Assembly (NCBI GenBank): GCA_963676075.2
Contig: CAXXNZ010000018.1
Span: 1 to 64,000 of the forward strand
DNA: 64,000 nucleotides
DNA from: JAHJQZ01 sp963676075
GTDB taxonomy: Bacteria > Pseudomonadota > Alphaproteobacteria > Rhizobiales > Devosiaceae
Reading direction: 5' to 3'
Below the pieces are notes generated by a model. The model was given only the letters and a program-made list of their open reading frames with translations. It searched no databases and was not told the DNA's origin. Position numbers and translations under genes: made by a program. Shown piece by piece: positions 18,699 through 27,844 of the stretch (within the stretch, counting starts at the first letter, position 1; each line of letters opens with the position of its first letter).

Positions 18699-20668
18699 CA
18701 GAGGTTCGCCCGAAACAAGCGTTCGGCTTCCGGGGCACCCTGAAGCTGTAGGCGCAACCATGGCGCCTGTCGGTACTGTTCAGGGGGCTCTGTCGTGGTC
18801 GTAACGATGTATTGAAACAGTGGCGCGGGCCCTACCTCCTCGAGCGAATGCGCGAACCGGAAGATCTCCGAATAAATCGATCGTCCAAGATCGGCCTCGC
18901 GCGGGCTGTCATGCAGGAGAAATTCTGGGTGCTGGGTTTTGCCTTCCATCGCCAGCGTCAAAGCGGTTAGGTCGAACAACACGACGGCGAACGAGGTCAT
19001 CGCAGTCCCGTCCGCCGATGCCTTCACCTGCAAGCCGTTCCCGTCGAGCTTTACCGAGGACTGGCCATTCGTCTTTACAAGGCGCGAGAAGACCGCACTG
19101 AAGCGTTCGGAAATCATCTGAACAACGTTGGTGCTCTCGTCGCGATGTTCCGCCAGCGATGTTGTTAGCGCATCCTTGGCTTGCTCGAGTTTTTGGATTT
19201 TTTCCTCAAGACGTTCCGCCTCCTCCATTTCGTGCACTAGATCCTGCACCATGTCCGCAGCACGTTCGGCTCGCCGCACCAGTTCGGTTCGTTGGCTGGC
19301 TTCCAGTTCCAGTCGCTCCTGAAGCTCTCGGGCGATTTCGGTGGCCTGTTCGGCGGAAGCGATTTCGTACTTGAGCCCGTCCTGCTTTCGGCGAAGAGCG
19401 GTCGCAGCAGATGCTGCGGACGCGACTCGTTGTTTGGCATCGGCTAAGCTAGCCGCCACCTCATCCAGATTGCAGTCTGTAAGCGCTATGCCACATCCCT
19501 CGGCACGCACCCTGTCGATAGCCACTTTGCAGACGGGACAAACTGGTGTGGCAGCGCGAACGTTCTGCGCCGAAAGCTCGGGGACCTCGTCGCGGGCAAC
19601 CTTCTCTTCGAGCTCATGAACTTTTATTTGGGCTTCAATTGTTTTGGCCGCTTCGTCGAGCCGCCCTCTTTCGCTGGCCGACTGCTCCAGTTGGGCCCTT
19701 GCATCCCTGAGGCGTGCTGCAAGGCGTCCGTCGTCAGCCGATCGCGCGTTTGCCAATTGCTCTTCGGCTCGACGTTCGAGTTCGCCGAGTTCCAGTCGAG
19801 TAATGTCATCCTGACGTTTATCCCCAAGGCGAGAAAGCACGCCTTTCTTCAGACGCGCGATGTGCCAGGACACATTTGTCAGTTCGGAACGATTGATGGA
19901 AAGTTGAGCTGAGACATCGTTCCTCTTGCGGGTTGCAGCGATCTCGTCCGGTCCGAGCATCCCTAAGGCGACACGCAAAGTGGCCAGCCTGTCATCCTGG
20001 CTCTTGTTTCGCCCGCTGACGGGCGACTGGGACCCACTGTCCGGGCTACGCCACTCCAGCAGATGAGCAAACCGGCACTCCTGGTCCCGCGACAGCCATG
20101 CGAGCACCGCCAGCCAGCGTTCATCCACCGGAATGCTCGATGGCAGTAGTGAAGCACTGGGGCCGAGGAAGGCCTCCGTTGCGGCGTCTTGGAAAGGTCG
20201 CATACCGGTGGGCTCAGCCGGCCACCCAGCAAAGTCGACCACGTCCTCACCTGCCACAGCATAGTCGCCTCGAGATATCCCGAGCGGCCTACTGATCAAC
20301 CAAGTCTTCTCGTTCAGCCTGATTTCTGCAAGAACGCGCGCATTGAGGAATTTGGTTGCAACTCTCTCAACCTGGTCGCGAGTTCCGTAGGTTTTCTCGC
20401 CCAGGCAATAGCGGATGAGATGACACAGCGTGGTCTTGCCTCCCCCGTGCCCGATGCGCTCAGCCTCTCCACCACTGTCGGGAGACCAAATGACGTTCAG
20501 GCCAGCTTTGAGGGGAATATCCCGGATCGTGGTTTCATCGTCTGCCTTGAGGACAATGCGGCGAACCCAAAGCCGTGGCTCGCTAGCACCCTTGCGTGGC
20601 ACCAGATCGAGAGGTTCCGCTCCGAATAGCTCATGCTGCTGCAATGCGGTTCTGAGCCTCCACCTCAT
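18698..20668 (-). CDS. SMC/Rad50-like ATPase with zinc-hook CxxC
   Basis: About 656 aa. Walker A is GHGGGKTTLCHLI (~73), and long coiled coils (~235-345 and ~395-520) surround a CPVC motif (~378) like a Rad50 zinc hook. The C-terminal Walker B/D-loop-like stretch is FLLHDSPREADLGRSIYSEI (~597). It is probably a DNA-sensing ATPase partner of the downstream HNH nuclease. The start is uncertain: ATG at 20668 overlaps the methyltransferase end by 38 bp, while ATG at 20698 and a later GTG at 20602 are also in frame. Confidence 0.8.
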   Translation of the reverse strand: MRWRLRTALQQHELFGAEPLDLVPRKGASEPRLWVRRIVLKADDETTIRDIPLKAGLNVIWSPDSGGEAERIGHGGGKTTLCHLIRYCLGEKTYGTRDQVERVATKFLNARVLAEIRLNEKTWLISRPLGISRGDYAVAGEDVVDFAGWPAEPTGMRPFQDAATEAFLGPSASLLPSSIPVDERWLAVLAWLSRDQECRFAHLLEWRSPDSGSQSPVSGRNKSQDDRLATLRVALGMLGPDEIAATRKRNDVSAQLSINRSELTNVSWHIARLKKGVLSRLGDKRQDDITRLELGELERRAEEQLANARSADDGRLAARLRDARAQLEQSASERGRLDEAAKTIEAQIKVHELEEKVARDEVPELSAQNVRAATPVCPVCKVAIDRVRAEGCGIALTDCNLDEVAASLADAKQRVASAASAATALRRKQDGLKYEIASAEQATEIARELQERLELEASQRTELVRRAERAADMVQDLVHEMEEAERLEEKIQKLEQAKDALTTSLAEHRDESTNVVQMISERFSAVFSRLVKTNGQSSVKLDGNGLQVKASADGTAMTSFAVVLFDLTALTLAMEGKTQHPEFLLHDSPREADLGRSIYSEIFRFAHSLEEVGPAPLFQYIVTTTTEPPEQYRQAPWLRLQLQGAPEAERLFRANL

Positions 20669-23600
20669 CTGTCGACAGTTCGGCTTGCTCGGAGGCAAGT
20701 CTTAATGCCGACTCGATTGCGAACCGGGCGCGTCCAGGCCAACTGTCGAGAGAATAATTCTCCAAACCGGTTCCAGGCGACCATGTTTGTGTCGCAGCGT
20801 CCTCAATAAGGCTGCCGGAAGCAATCAAAGTTGCCTTCGCCTCCTTCCACCCCGCTGCCGACCCAAGGCCCAAAGTGGTCACGCCGACTCTTGGCTCGGC
20901 CTCTGACCCAACAAGCCGTGTCCATTCCAGCTTTTGTTCACCAGACAGATGAGGAGTAAGAAGGCTAGGTTCGAGCGAGAACAGTGCGGCCCTAATAGCA
21001 ATGGACGCGTTGGTAGGCCCGGGCAGCGCTTTCACCAAGGCACCCATTTGGGCGAGAGTAAGTGCATGGCGGTTACCGACAGGCGTTGTCCAGGCATTTG
21101 CGTCAAGTGTCGCTACGCTAAGCGTGTCGGCCAGAATCGCTGCCTTTGCGACATCGGGTGTCGCCCTGCTGGAGGGTGACACTGGCTCGTCGATTTTCAG
21201 ATCATCCCAGCGCGAAAGAATGGAATCTCGGGTCTCGAAACGACCGAACTCTCTCTGTTCGGCTCGCTTGAGTGCTCCGAACGTCTCAAAACCACAGTCG
21301 GGGCCAAGAACATCCGCCGGATCTAGCAGGTAAGCCATATCTGTCAGTGAAAGGCCGAATATGTCCCTCGCGACAAGAACATCGATTTCGGTGATCAGGC
21401 GCCGCCGCCCCACTGGATCGGTCTTAGGCATATACCGATTGGTATCCAAACCAAACGTGGTGGCATTGGTCTGCCAGAACTCTTCCATCTCGGATCCGGC
21501 CGCTGCCAGCAACAGTGCCCGCTGCGCTACTGCCAGTTCCTCAGGCTTCGCAGTAAAGGTACGAGGTAGTGGCAGGCTGTCCACGATATTGAAAGCCATC
21601 TGGAGGGAAATTTTCTTGCGGACGACGAAATCCATGCAGATGGAGTTGATTACTCCAAGCAACAGCATTTGAGCAATTGGATCTCTTTCCGAGAGTTCGA
21701 GTGTAGGCACCTTATGTCCACACACGACCATCGGTGGAATAAGTGCTGCCACGAAGGCTCGCTTGTTGGTGGGACTGGCAACGTCGCAAAAGCCGAGACG
21801 ATACCGCTTCCAGCGCTCCCCCAGCTTTGTGGGAATGGCGTCGGGGGCGATTCTCCACTGAGGAATGATTTCTTTACCAGTGTCGTCGAAGGGTAGCTCG
21901 CGCCATACAGCTGCTCGTCCTCTTCCACTCACATATGCCTTGGCACGATAGTCGAATGCTTCGACCATGCGGCCTTCAAAGACTGGCAGCCCCTCTTCGT
22001 TTCCGGTGAAGTCATCGCGATTATTGCCCATATCGAGCTCACGCGAATACTGACGTGTGGGAAGACCATTCACGTCTTCCCCAAATCGAGGGAACCTAGA
22101 GTAGAGTTTCCGCGCAATGTCGATATCGGAACGATGAGCCACCTCGGCGATTGCCTGCGCTTCCGGACTGAACTCGCGTACCAACGAAACGGGTATCGTG
22201 AAAGGGAGGGCCGACTTGAGTGTGGCGAGCTTGTCGTGGGAGTTGATACCGAACGCTGCAGCAAAAGCTTCGGTTTTTCCTCCCGGCTTCGCGACGTAGA
22301 GGCAAAACTTTAGCCTGGAGTCGGTTTCGAACCAGATTTCGCCGGTGTTCTCGAATCCAACCAAGGCCTGAAATTCGCAGTTGTCGAATAAGTATGCGCG
22401 AATGGCTGCTGCGTTGGCCCCGTTATACAGGTTCTCGGGAACTAACTGCGCCGCCCGGCCGCCCGGCTTCACAATCTGAAGGGCAAGTTCGACGAACATG
22501 CGGTAGACGTTGAAATCGCCCTTGCCCAAGTTCCCTTGGGCGAAAAGCTTGTAGCGTCCGCTTTTCTTGAAGAAGTTCGCTGACACATAGAGGTCTCGAC
22601 AATAGGCATCCCACTCCTGTTGAACGCCTGGCAGAGCAAGCAATTCGTTCATGCGATCGACTTGCTCATCCTTCGCCAGAAATCGGATGCCGCCGTCATA
22701 CCTTGAGAAAAACTCTTTCAGGTCGGGGCTCATTGTCTCCCATGGTGGATTACCCAGAACGAGATCGAATCCTCCTTTTTGGAAAACCTGGGGGAAAGAC
22801 AGGTACCAGTCGAATGACGCGCGAGCCTTTGCATGATTGGCAAAATGCTGCCGCGACGCATCTTCCCGCAGCGCCATCCAGACGGTCTCCGTTGTTGGAA
22901 TGCCATTGGTGTCCCTAACGGAAACCGGCCCCGCCTTGGGGGCGTAAAATGCCGAAACGTACGCCTCCCCTGCCAGTTTGAATCGCTGCCAACTCTCCTT
23001 CTCGACGAGATCGACATATGCAGACTCTTGGGCCGCGATGTCTTCCAGGGTCTCCGCCGGCATCGTCAGCAGTTCCTCAGCGGCAGTGACGATCTCTTCC
23101 GGAATGGCGTACTCAGCGAGCATGCCAGTGGCTACTTTCCCAGTCCGCAGCTCTTTGTTCCAACGCTTGAGATCGGAGGAAACGGACTTTTCGTCGACGT
23201 CGGTTAGGGGGTCGAAGGCCGCCTCTGGGATGCCCGCCTTCAGCATTTCGGGATGGAGAATGCCCACTAGGCTATCGCCATGAAGAATGCGGTTGCTGAG
23301 AAAGCCGAGAGGGCGGCCTGGCTCAACCGACTCCAGCCAAAGTGCGAGACGACACAATTCCACTGCAAACGGGTTTCGATCGACACCGTAGATGCAACGT
23401 GCGATCACGTCGCGCATAGCATGCCTGTAGTCGGTTTCCGTCGCAGAACCAGACGTACGCAAGTCGGCAAGTGAGTTGGCGATGCGTCTGGCTGCGCCAA
23501 GCAAGAAATGCCCGGAACCGCAAGCCGGATCGACTACATCCAAAGTTAGCAGAACCTCTGAATCATTCGGATTCTCGGAGATCAGTTGTTCGACAAGTGG

Positions 23601-25067
23601 GTCAAGTGCTTGATCCAGCAGCAACTGCACCAGTGGATCGCGAGTATAGTAGCTGCCGGTGAGCTTTCTTGAGTTGTCCTTGAGGCTGGCCCCCAGCCGT
23701 TCGGTCGCCTCGTCTCCTTCACCGTTGACGAAATAGAACCGCGTGCCGTTCTCGGTGATCGCGGGTGTTAGCTCGAGAAGGCTTTCGTAAACGGAACCAA
23801 GTTCCTCAGTCTCCATGTCGCGCCAGTTTATGCGAACCAGGGACTTGGCGTGATCCATCCAGCTCAGGTGGAACATTGCCTGAAGAAAACGATGGTTGAG
23901 AATAGGGAAGTTCTCGATGTCCGGACACTGGTCGGCGGCAAAGATGCCACCCAGAGCGGGGATACCAAGACGGGGTTCACCAACGCTGGCGGCCCGAACC
24001 AACACCCGAATGCCTTGGTAAGCATCTTGGTGACGATCCCACGCCGCGCGTAAGCGAGAGCGTTCTCGCAGAAGGTCGGTCGAATATCCCTTGCGGAACA
24101 AGGCTGCAGCGTTCGAATCGGCTGTAGGATCGAGGAGGACTCCGCGATCCTCGGCGGTCATCAGGAAGATCAGTCGATAGACCAGCCTCAACAGCTGTTT
24201 GTGGAACTCCTGGACGGGCAACGGCGCAGGCCCGTCCTTCGATTCCTGCGTCAGTAGCCTTGAGCGAAGACTGCCGTTGGCCGGATGCTCAAGCAAACCG
24301 GTACCAAGTTGGAACAGCGCTCGCTCGACTCCATCGCGTAACCGTTCACGCGCGGTAACGCCTTCGGTGTTACCGAGGTCACGCCAGCGTTCAAGGGTGC
24401 AATCCTCAGGATTCCCGTCCCCATTGCCGAAACGGGTGTGGTGACAGAGCAGCCAGAAGACCGTGAACTCGTCGTGCAGTTGCTCTCGAAAGATTTTGTC
24501 GAGGTCGACTTCGATCATGGCTGGTCGCGTGAGGCTGTCATTATCGCGCAGCAGACGTAGGCGCATGCCGTCGAACGCCATGCCCCAAAGAGCATTGGCA
24601 TTGCTATTCAAAAGCCCCTGCAGCCAAGCAGACGGTGTTTTGCGAACTGGCTTTCCCGACGAGGTCGGAATCGACCTGAGCTCGTCCACATCCGCATCAC
24701 CACTTATGACGATGGGCACACTGCCGTTCTTGGCGAAGATGGTCTGGAAGCTTCCCGTCGCCTTGGTGTCGCCGTCGTACTCGAACTCGATCACCTTTGT
24801 CACAAGGTTATTAACGAAGGCGGTCCTGACCATAGATTTGTTCGGACCTGTGCGGCCGGCCTCGAAACGCGTCCAGAGAGCACGTCCTATCGTCCAGTAG
24901 CGTAGTACCTCCTCGCGCAGCTTGAGCCCCGGGGGAACGGCGTAGTTGCTGGCATGCTGCTCGGGCGCCTCGCCGGCTGCGATCTTCGCCAGCACGTCCG
25001 GTAGCAGAAGGCTGCCCTCGATGCGGATGGCCGAAAAAGACAGACGGCTTTCGGTCCGTTTGGCCAT
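20631..25067 (-). CDS. Eco57I/PglX-like DNA N6-adenine methyltransferase (possible DrmMI analogue)
   Basis: A 1478-aa protein. The methylase core has motif I DPACGSGHFLLGAARRI (~512) and motif IV LGNPPWETM (~772), typical of N6-adenine methyltransferases of the Eco57I type. The ~500-residue N-terminal part and ~600-residue C-terminal part probably hold target recognition. No PD-ExK nuclease was recognised. The ATG at 25067 follows the SNF2 gene stop by 2 bp; a TTG at 25073 is less likely. Its size and its place beside an SNF2 helicase resemble the drmD-drmMI pair of class 1 DISARM. In such systems methylation marks self DNA. Confidence 0.87.
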   Translation of the reverse strand: MAKRTESRLSFSAIRIEGSLLLPDVLAKIAAGEAPEQHASNYAVPPGLKLREEVLRYWTIGRALWTRFEAGRTGPNKSMVRTAFVNNLVTKVIEFEYDGDTKATGSFQTIFAKNGSVPIVISGDADVDELRSIPTSSGKPVRKTPSAWLQGLLNSNANALWGMAFDGMRLRLLRDNDSLTRPAMIEVDLDKIFREQLHDEFTVFWLLCHHTRFGNGDGNPEDCTLERWRDLGNTEGVTARERLRDGVERALFQLGTGLLEHPANGSLRSRLLTQESKDGPAPLPVQEFHKQLLRLVYRLIFLMTAEDRGVLLDPTADSNAAALFRKGYSTDLLRERSRLRAAWDRHQDAYQGIRVLVRAASVGEPRLGIPALGGIFAADQCPDIENFPILNHRFLQAMFHLSWMDHAKSLVRINWRDMETEELGSVYESLLELTPAITENGTRFYFVNGEGDEATERLGASLKDNSRKLTGSYYTRDPLVQLLLDQALDPLVEQLISENPNDSEVLLTLDVVDPACGSGHFLLGAARRIANSLADLRTSGSATETDYRHAMRDVIARCIYGVDRNPFAVELCRLALWLESVEPGRPLGFLSNRILHGDSLVGILHPEMLKAGIPEAAFDPLTDVDEKSVSSDLKRWNKELRTGKVATGMLAEYAIPEEIVTAAEELLTMPAETLEDIAAQESAYVDLVEKESWQRFKLAGEAYVSAFYAPKAGPVSVRDTNGIPTTETVWMALREDASRQHFANHAKARASFDWYLSFPQVFQKGGFDLVLGNPPWETMSPDLKEFFSRYDGGIRFLAKDEQVDRMNELLALPGVQQEWDAYCRDLYVSANFFKKSGRYKLFAQGNLGKGDFNVYRMFVELALQIVKPGGRAAQLVPENLYNGANAAAIRAYLFDNCEFQALVGFENTGEIWFETDSRLKFCLYVAKPGGKTEAFAAAFGINSHDKLATLKSALPFTIPVSLVREFSPEAQAIAEVAHRSDIDIARKLYSRFPRFGEDVNGLPTRQYSRELDMGNNRDDFTGNEEGLPVFEGRMVEAFDYRAKAYVSGRGRAAVWRELPFDDTGKEIIPQWRIAPDAIPTKLGERWKRYRLGFCDVASPTNKRAFVAALIPPMVVCGHKVPTLELSERDPIAQMLLLGVINSICMDFVVRKKISLQMAFNIVDSLPLPRTFTAKPEELAVAQRALLLAAAGSEMEEFWQTNATTFGLDTNRYMPKTDPVGRRRLITEIDVLVARDIFGLSLTDMAYLLDPADVLGPDCGFETFGALKRAEQREFGRFETRDSILSRWDDLKIDEPVSPSSRATPDVAKAAILADTLSVATLDANAWTTPVGNRHALTLAQMGALVKALPGPTNASIAIRAALFSLEPSLLTPHLSGEQKLEWTRLVGSEAEPRVGVTTLGLGSAAGWKEAKATLIASGSLIEDAATQTWSPGTGLENYSLDSWPGRARFAIESALRLASEQAELSTDEVEAQNRIAAA

Positions 25068-25069
25068 GA

Positions 25070-27844
25070 TCAATCGAGCTCCGGCATCAGGACAAAAAGA
25101 CCTATTACGTCCACCGGCATCACCGGGGTTATGTCAATTCTGCCCCTGCCCTTCACAGCTTGCCGGATACGCCTGTGATCATCGACCAAGGTTTCCGAAC
25201 GCTTCAGTGCGCGCTCCTCGATGGCGCCCTGCCAATGATCCAAGCGGGACAATGCAGTACGAATTTCGCGCTGCTTGGCCGCCATCGAAGTTTCCTGCGT
25301 CGCCGGCGCGATCAGGAGCTTGTTGGCATCGGCTCCCAGCAGATTGGGGAAATCATTGCCAGCTTCGAACGCCAAGGCATCGGTCTCCTCGGCAAGCAGA
25401 AGACCTCGCTCCGTCTGTGACGCAATCTGGTGCCGGATGCGAAGAAGCAAAACCGTCGTCAAACGCTTCACCGCTGATGTTGTCCAGGCTCCGGCGCGCG
25501 GCAGTATCGACGGGTCCTCCGGCGAAGAGATCGTATCGAGTGATCGTTCGACCAGTAAATCTGCAAGGGCGGAGACCAGGGGATGAGTACGGTGGAGATG
25601 TTCGGTGGTGCCGGTCTCGGTTAGCAGGCGAATCTGCCCAGAGACCTCGACGTCCATGCGGTCGGTGATCGCAGCCGGTAGCTTGCCCGAGTCGAGCCGC
25701 AGACCGCCTTCCATCGCAACAAACGGCACGTTGAGCCGTGAAAGTCCTCGGCGAACGAAGACCTCCACATCCTCGGGCCGGCCAAGAATGGATCGGGCAC
25801 GATCCCATTCCGGCTTGACGTCCTCCGGACGCAGACTGCGCTGAGCAAAAATCGTCCGATTCGCTTTCTCGCGTGTCGCTGCGTCCACCCACTTCTGCTC
25901 CATGTCGCCGACCACGGCCACGTCGTCGAAATCGAGCGACATTTGCTTGCCGCGGCCTTCGCGAACGGCCTTGCGGCGTAGAAGCAGCGCCTTCATGACG
26001 GCTTCGGTGACTTTGCGATCATCGTCGGGCAACGGTACCGGTACGCCGGTAGCTGCCTGGATTTTTTCCGCTTTGCGAAGGATGACTTCGAGAACGGCTC
26101 CGTCGACGGGGTTGTTCTCGCCATAGATCAGCATCGACCTGACAATCTTGCTGAGTTGCCCGAATCGGTCCACTCGACCATTCCGTTGCTGATGCCGCGT
26201 GGGATTCCACGAAAGGTCGTAATGCACCACGGCGTCGAACAGCTCCTGGAGGTCGATACCTTCGGAAAGACAATCCGTCGCCACCAGGATTCGACTTTCA
26301 TCGCTTCCCATGTCGTCGACGACGACCTTTCGGTCGTCACCGGGCAACTCACCCGTGACGACCTCGACGCGATGGGACTTGAACTCCTTGGCCAGTGCTT
26401 CGCCGACCCATTTTGCGGTCGCGATGTAGCGGCAAAAGACTATCGGCTTGAACCCCGCCTTGATGATCGGTTTGAGGTTCTTCACCAGGCTTGCGATCTT
26501 TGGGTCCCGTCCCCGTTGTTCGACAAGCGCCTCCGTCAGCGAGATCAGTGCTTGAAGATCGGCATCCTCGACCAGTGATGGGGACACGTCATTGAGCTCT
26601 GCGTCGGTGTCGGCGCGGTCGAGGACCGCGGACTCGTCCGGTTCGTCACCGAGGTTCGCACTCCGTGTTCGAAGCGCGTGCAGGGCCGCGGCAGGGCTCG
26701 AAGCGACGCATCGCATGAGGGCCAGCGTGCTCCAGAAAGCCATGCGCTGATGTTGCTCGTCGGTGCCGGCTCGTTCAACGATGGTGGTGCAATAGTCGAG
26801 CGCAAGCTCAAGAAAGGATTCGTAGTCGCCCGAAAGGCGGTAGGTTGCGTCTTCCAGGACTTCGTGTTTTGGGAACGCGCCGGCCTCGTTCCAAGCTTCG
26901 ATGTCGACCCGGCGACGCTGCACATAGCGCTCGGCCAGTTTTTCGCGAAGTTCCGGGCTCCATCGGCTGGCATCGGCCACCAACCCGCGGAACTCCGGAT
27001 CGATTAAGCCAAGCAGTTTTCCGTACGCGCCATCGTCGCCGCTATGCGGCGTAGCCGTCAGTAACAGCAGATGACGATCCCTTTTTGACGCGATCCGATC
27101 CACCAAGCGGTAGCGCTGATGGCCATCCTCCGACGAGACACAGGTGTGCGCTTCGTCAACGATGCAAAGCTCGGGGCATTTCTCGGCATAGTGGTCGCGC
27201 CGGTTCTCGTCCTTCACGTAGTCGAGGCTCACGACCGTGAATGGGTAGGCCCGAAAGATGCTCTCGGTCACTGGCAGGCCCCGCTCAAGGCGTGCTGCCG
27301 AGGATGGCGTGACGGCAACGGCAGGGAAATGGAACTTATCCCTGAGCTGATCCACCCATTGCTTGACCAGATGGGGCGGGCAGAGAACGGAGAAACTCTC
27401 GATTTCGCCGCGGTCATATAGCTCGCGCGCGATCAGCCCGGCCTCGATGGTTTTGCCGATGCCCACGTCGTCGGCGATAAGGAGCCGTACGACGTCGAGT
27501 TTGAGGCCCATCATCATGGGAACGAGTTGGTAGGAGCGGGGATCGAAGCCGATGCGGCCGGCGCTTCTGAATGGGCCGGCGCCGCGGCGCAGCGACATCT
27601 GGAAGGCGTCGCGGAGCAGCAACGCCTCGTCCTGGGGACCAACCCGCTCGGCAGAAGGGAGCTGGAAGGTAGCGCTCTCAACCCCGTCGATCTCCAGCGA
27701 ACGGCACAGCACCTGCACGTCGCGTTCCGTGCCGGCGATCGGCCTGAGGTTCAGAACGTCATCGCCGCTCCCTGGCAACACGACCCATTCCCGGTCGCGC
27801 GCACGAACGAGCTCTCCTGGACCAAACGTGGTGTCGATCGTCAT
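25070..27844 (-). CDS. SNF2-family helicase (possible DrmD analogue)
   Basis: A 924-aa SF2 translocase. The N-terminus (~1-95) is a small beta domain (FGPGELVRARDREWVV). Walker A is ADDVGIGKTIEAGL (~122), the DEAH box is IVDEAHTC (~229) and LLLTATPHSGDDG follows. The second RecA domain has DCLSEGIDLQELFDAVVHYD and QRNGRVDRFGQ (~557). The long C-terminal part (~600-924) is unassigned. It overlaps the upstream DUF1998 helicase by 4 bp (ATGA). In DISARM, DrmD has the same architecture and gene position next to the methylase; RapA-like helicases are the broader family. Confidence 0.87.
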   Translation of the reverse strand: MTIDTTFGPGELVRARDREWVVLPGSGDDVLNLRPIAGTERDVQVLCRSLEIDGVESATFQLPSAERVGPQDEALLLRDAFQMSLRRGAGPFRSAGRIGFDPRSYQLVPMMMGLKLDVVRLLIADDVGIGKTIEAGLIARELYDRGEIESFSVLCPPHLVKQWVDQLRDKFHFPAVAVTPSSAARLERGLPVTESIFRAYPFTVVSLDYVKDENRRDHYAEKCPELCIVDEAHTCVSSEDGHQRYRLVDRIASKRDRHLLLLTATPHSGDDGAYGKLLGLIDPEFRGLVADASRWSPELREKLAERYVQRRRVDIEAWNEAGAFPKHEVLEDATYRLSGDYESFLELALDYCTTIVERAGTDEQHQRMAFWSTLALMRCVASSPAAALHALRTRSANLGDEPDESAVLDRADTDAELNDVSPSLVEDADLQALISLTEALVEQRGRDPKIASLVKNLKPIIKAGFKPIVFCRYIATAKWVGEALAKEFKSHRVEVVTGELPGDDRKVVVDDMGSDESRILVATDCLSEGIDLQELFDAVVHYDLSWNPTRHQQRNGRVDRFGQLSKIVRSMLIYGENNPVDGAVLEVILRKAEKIQAATGVPVPLPDDDRKVTEAVMKALLLRRKAVREGRGKQMSLDFDDVAVVGDMEQKWVDAATREKANRTIFAQRSLRPEDVKPEWDRARSILGRPEDVEVFVRRGLSRLNVPFVAMEGGLRLDSGKLPAAITDRMDVEVSGQIRLLTETGTTEHLHRTHPLVSALADLLVERSLDTISSPEDPSILPRAGAWTTSAVKRLTTVLLLRIRHQIASQTERGLLLAEETDALAFEAGNDFPNLLGADANKLLIAPATQETSMAAKQREIRTALSRLDHWQGAIEERALKRSETLVDDHRRIRQAVKGRGRIDITPVMPVDVIGLFVLMPELD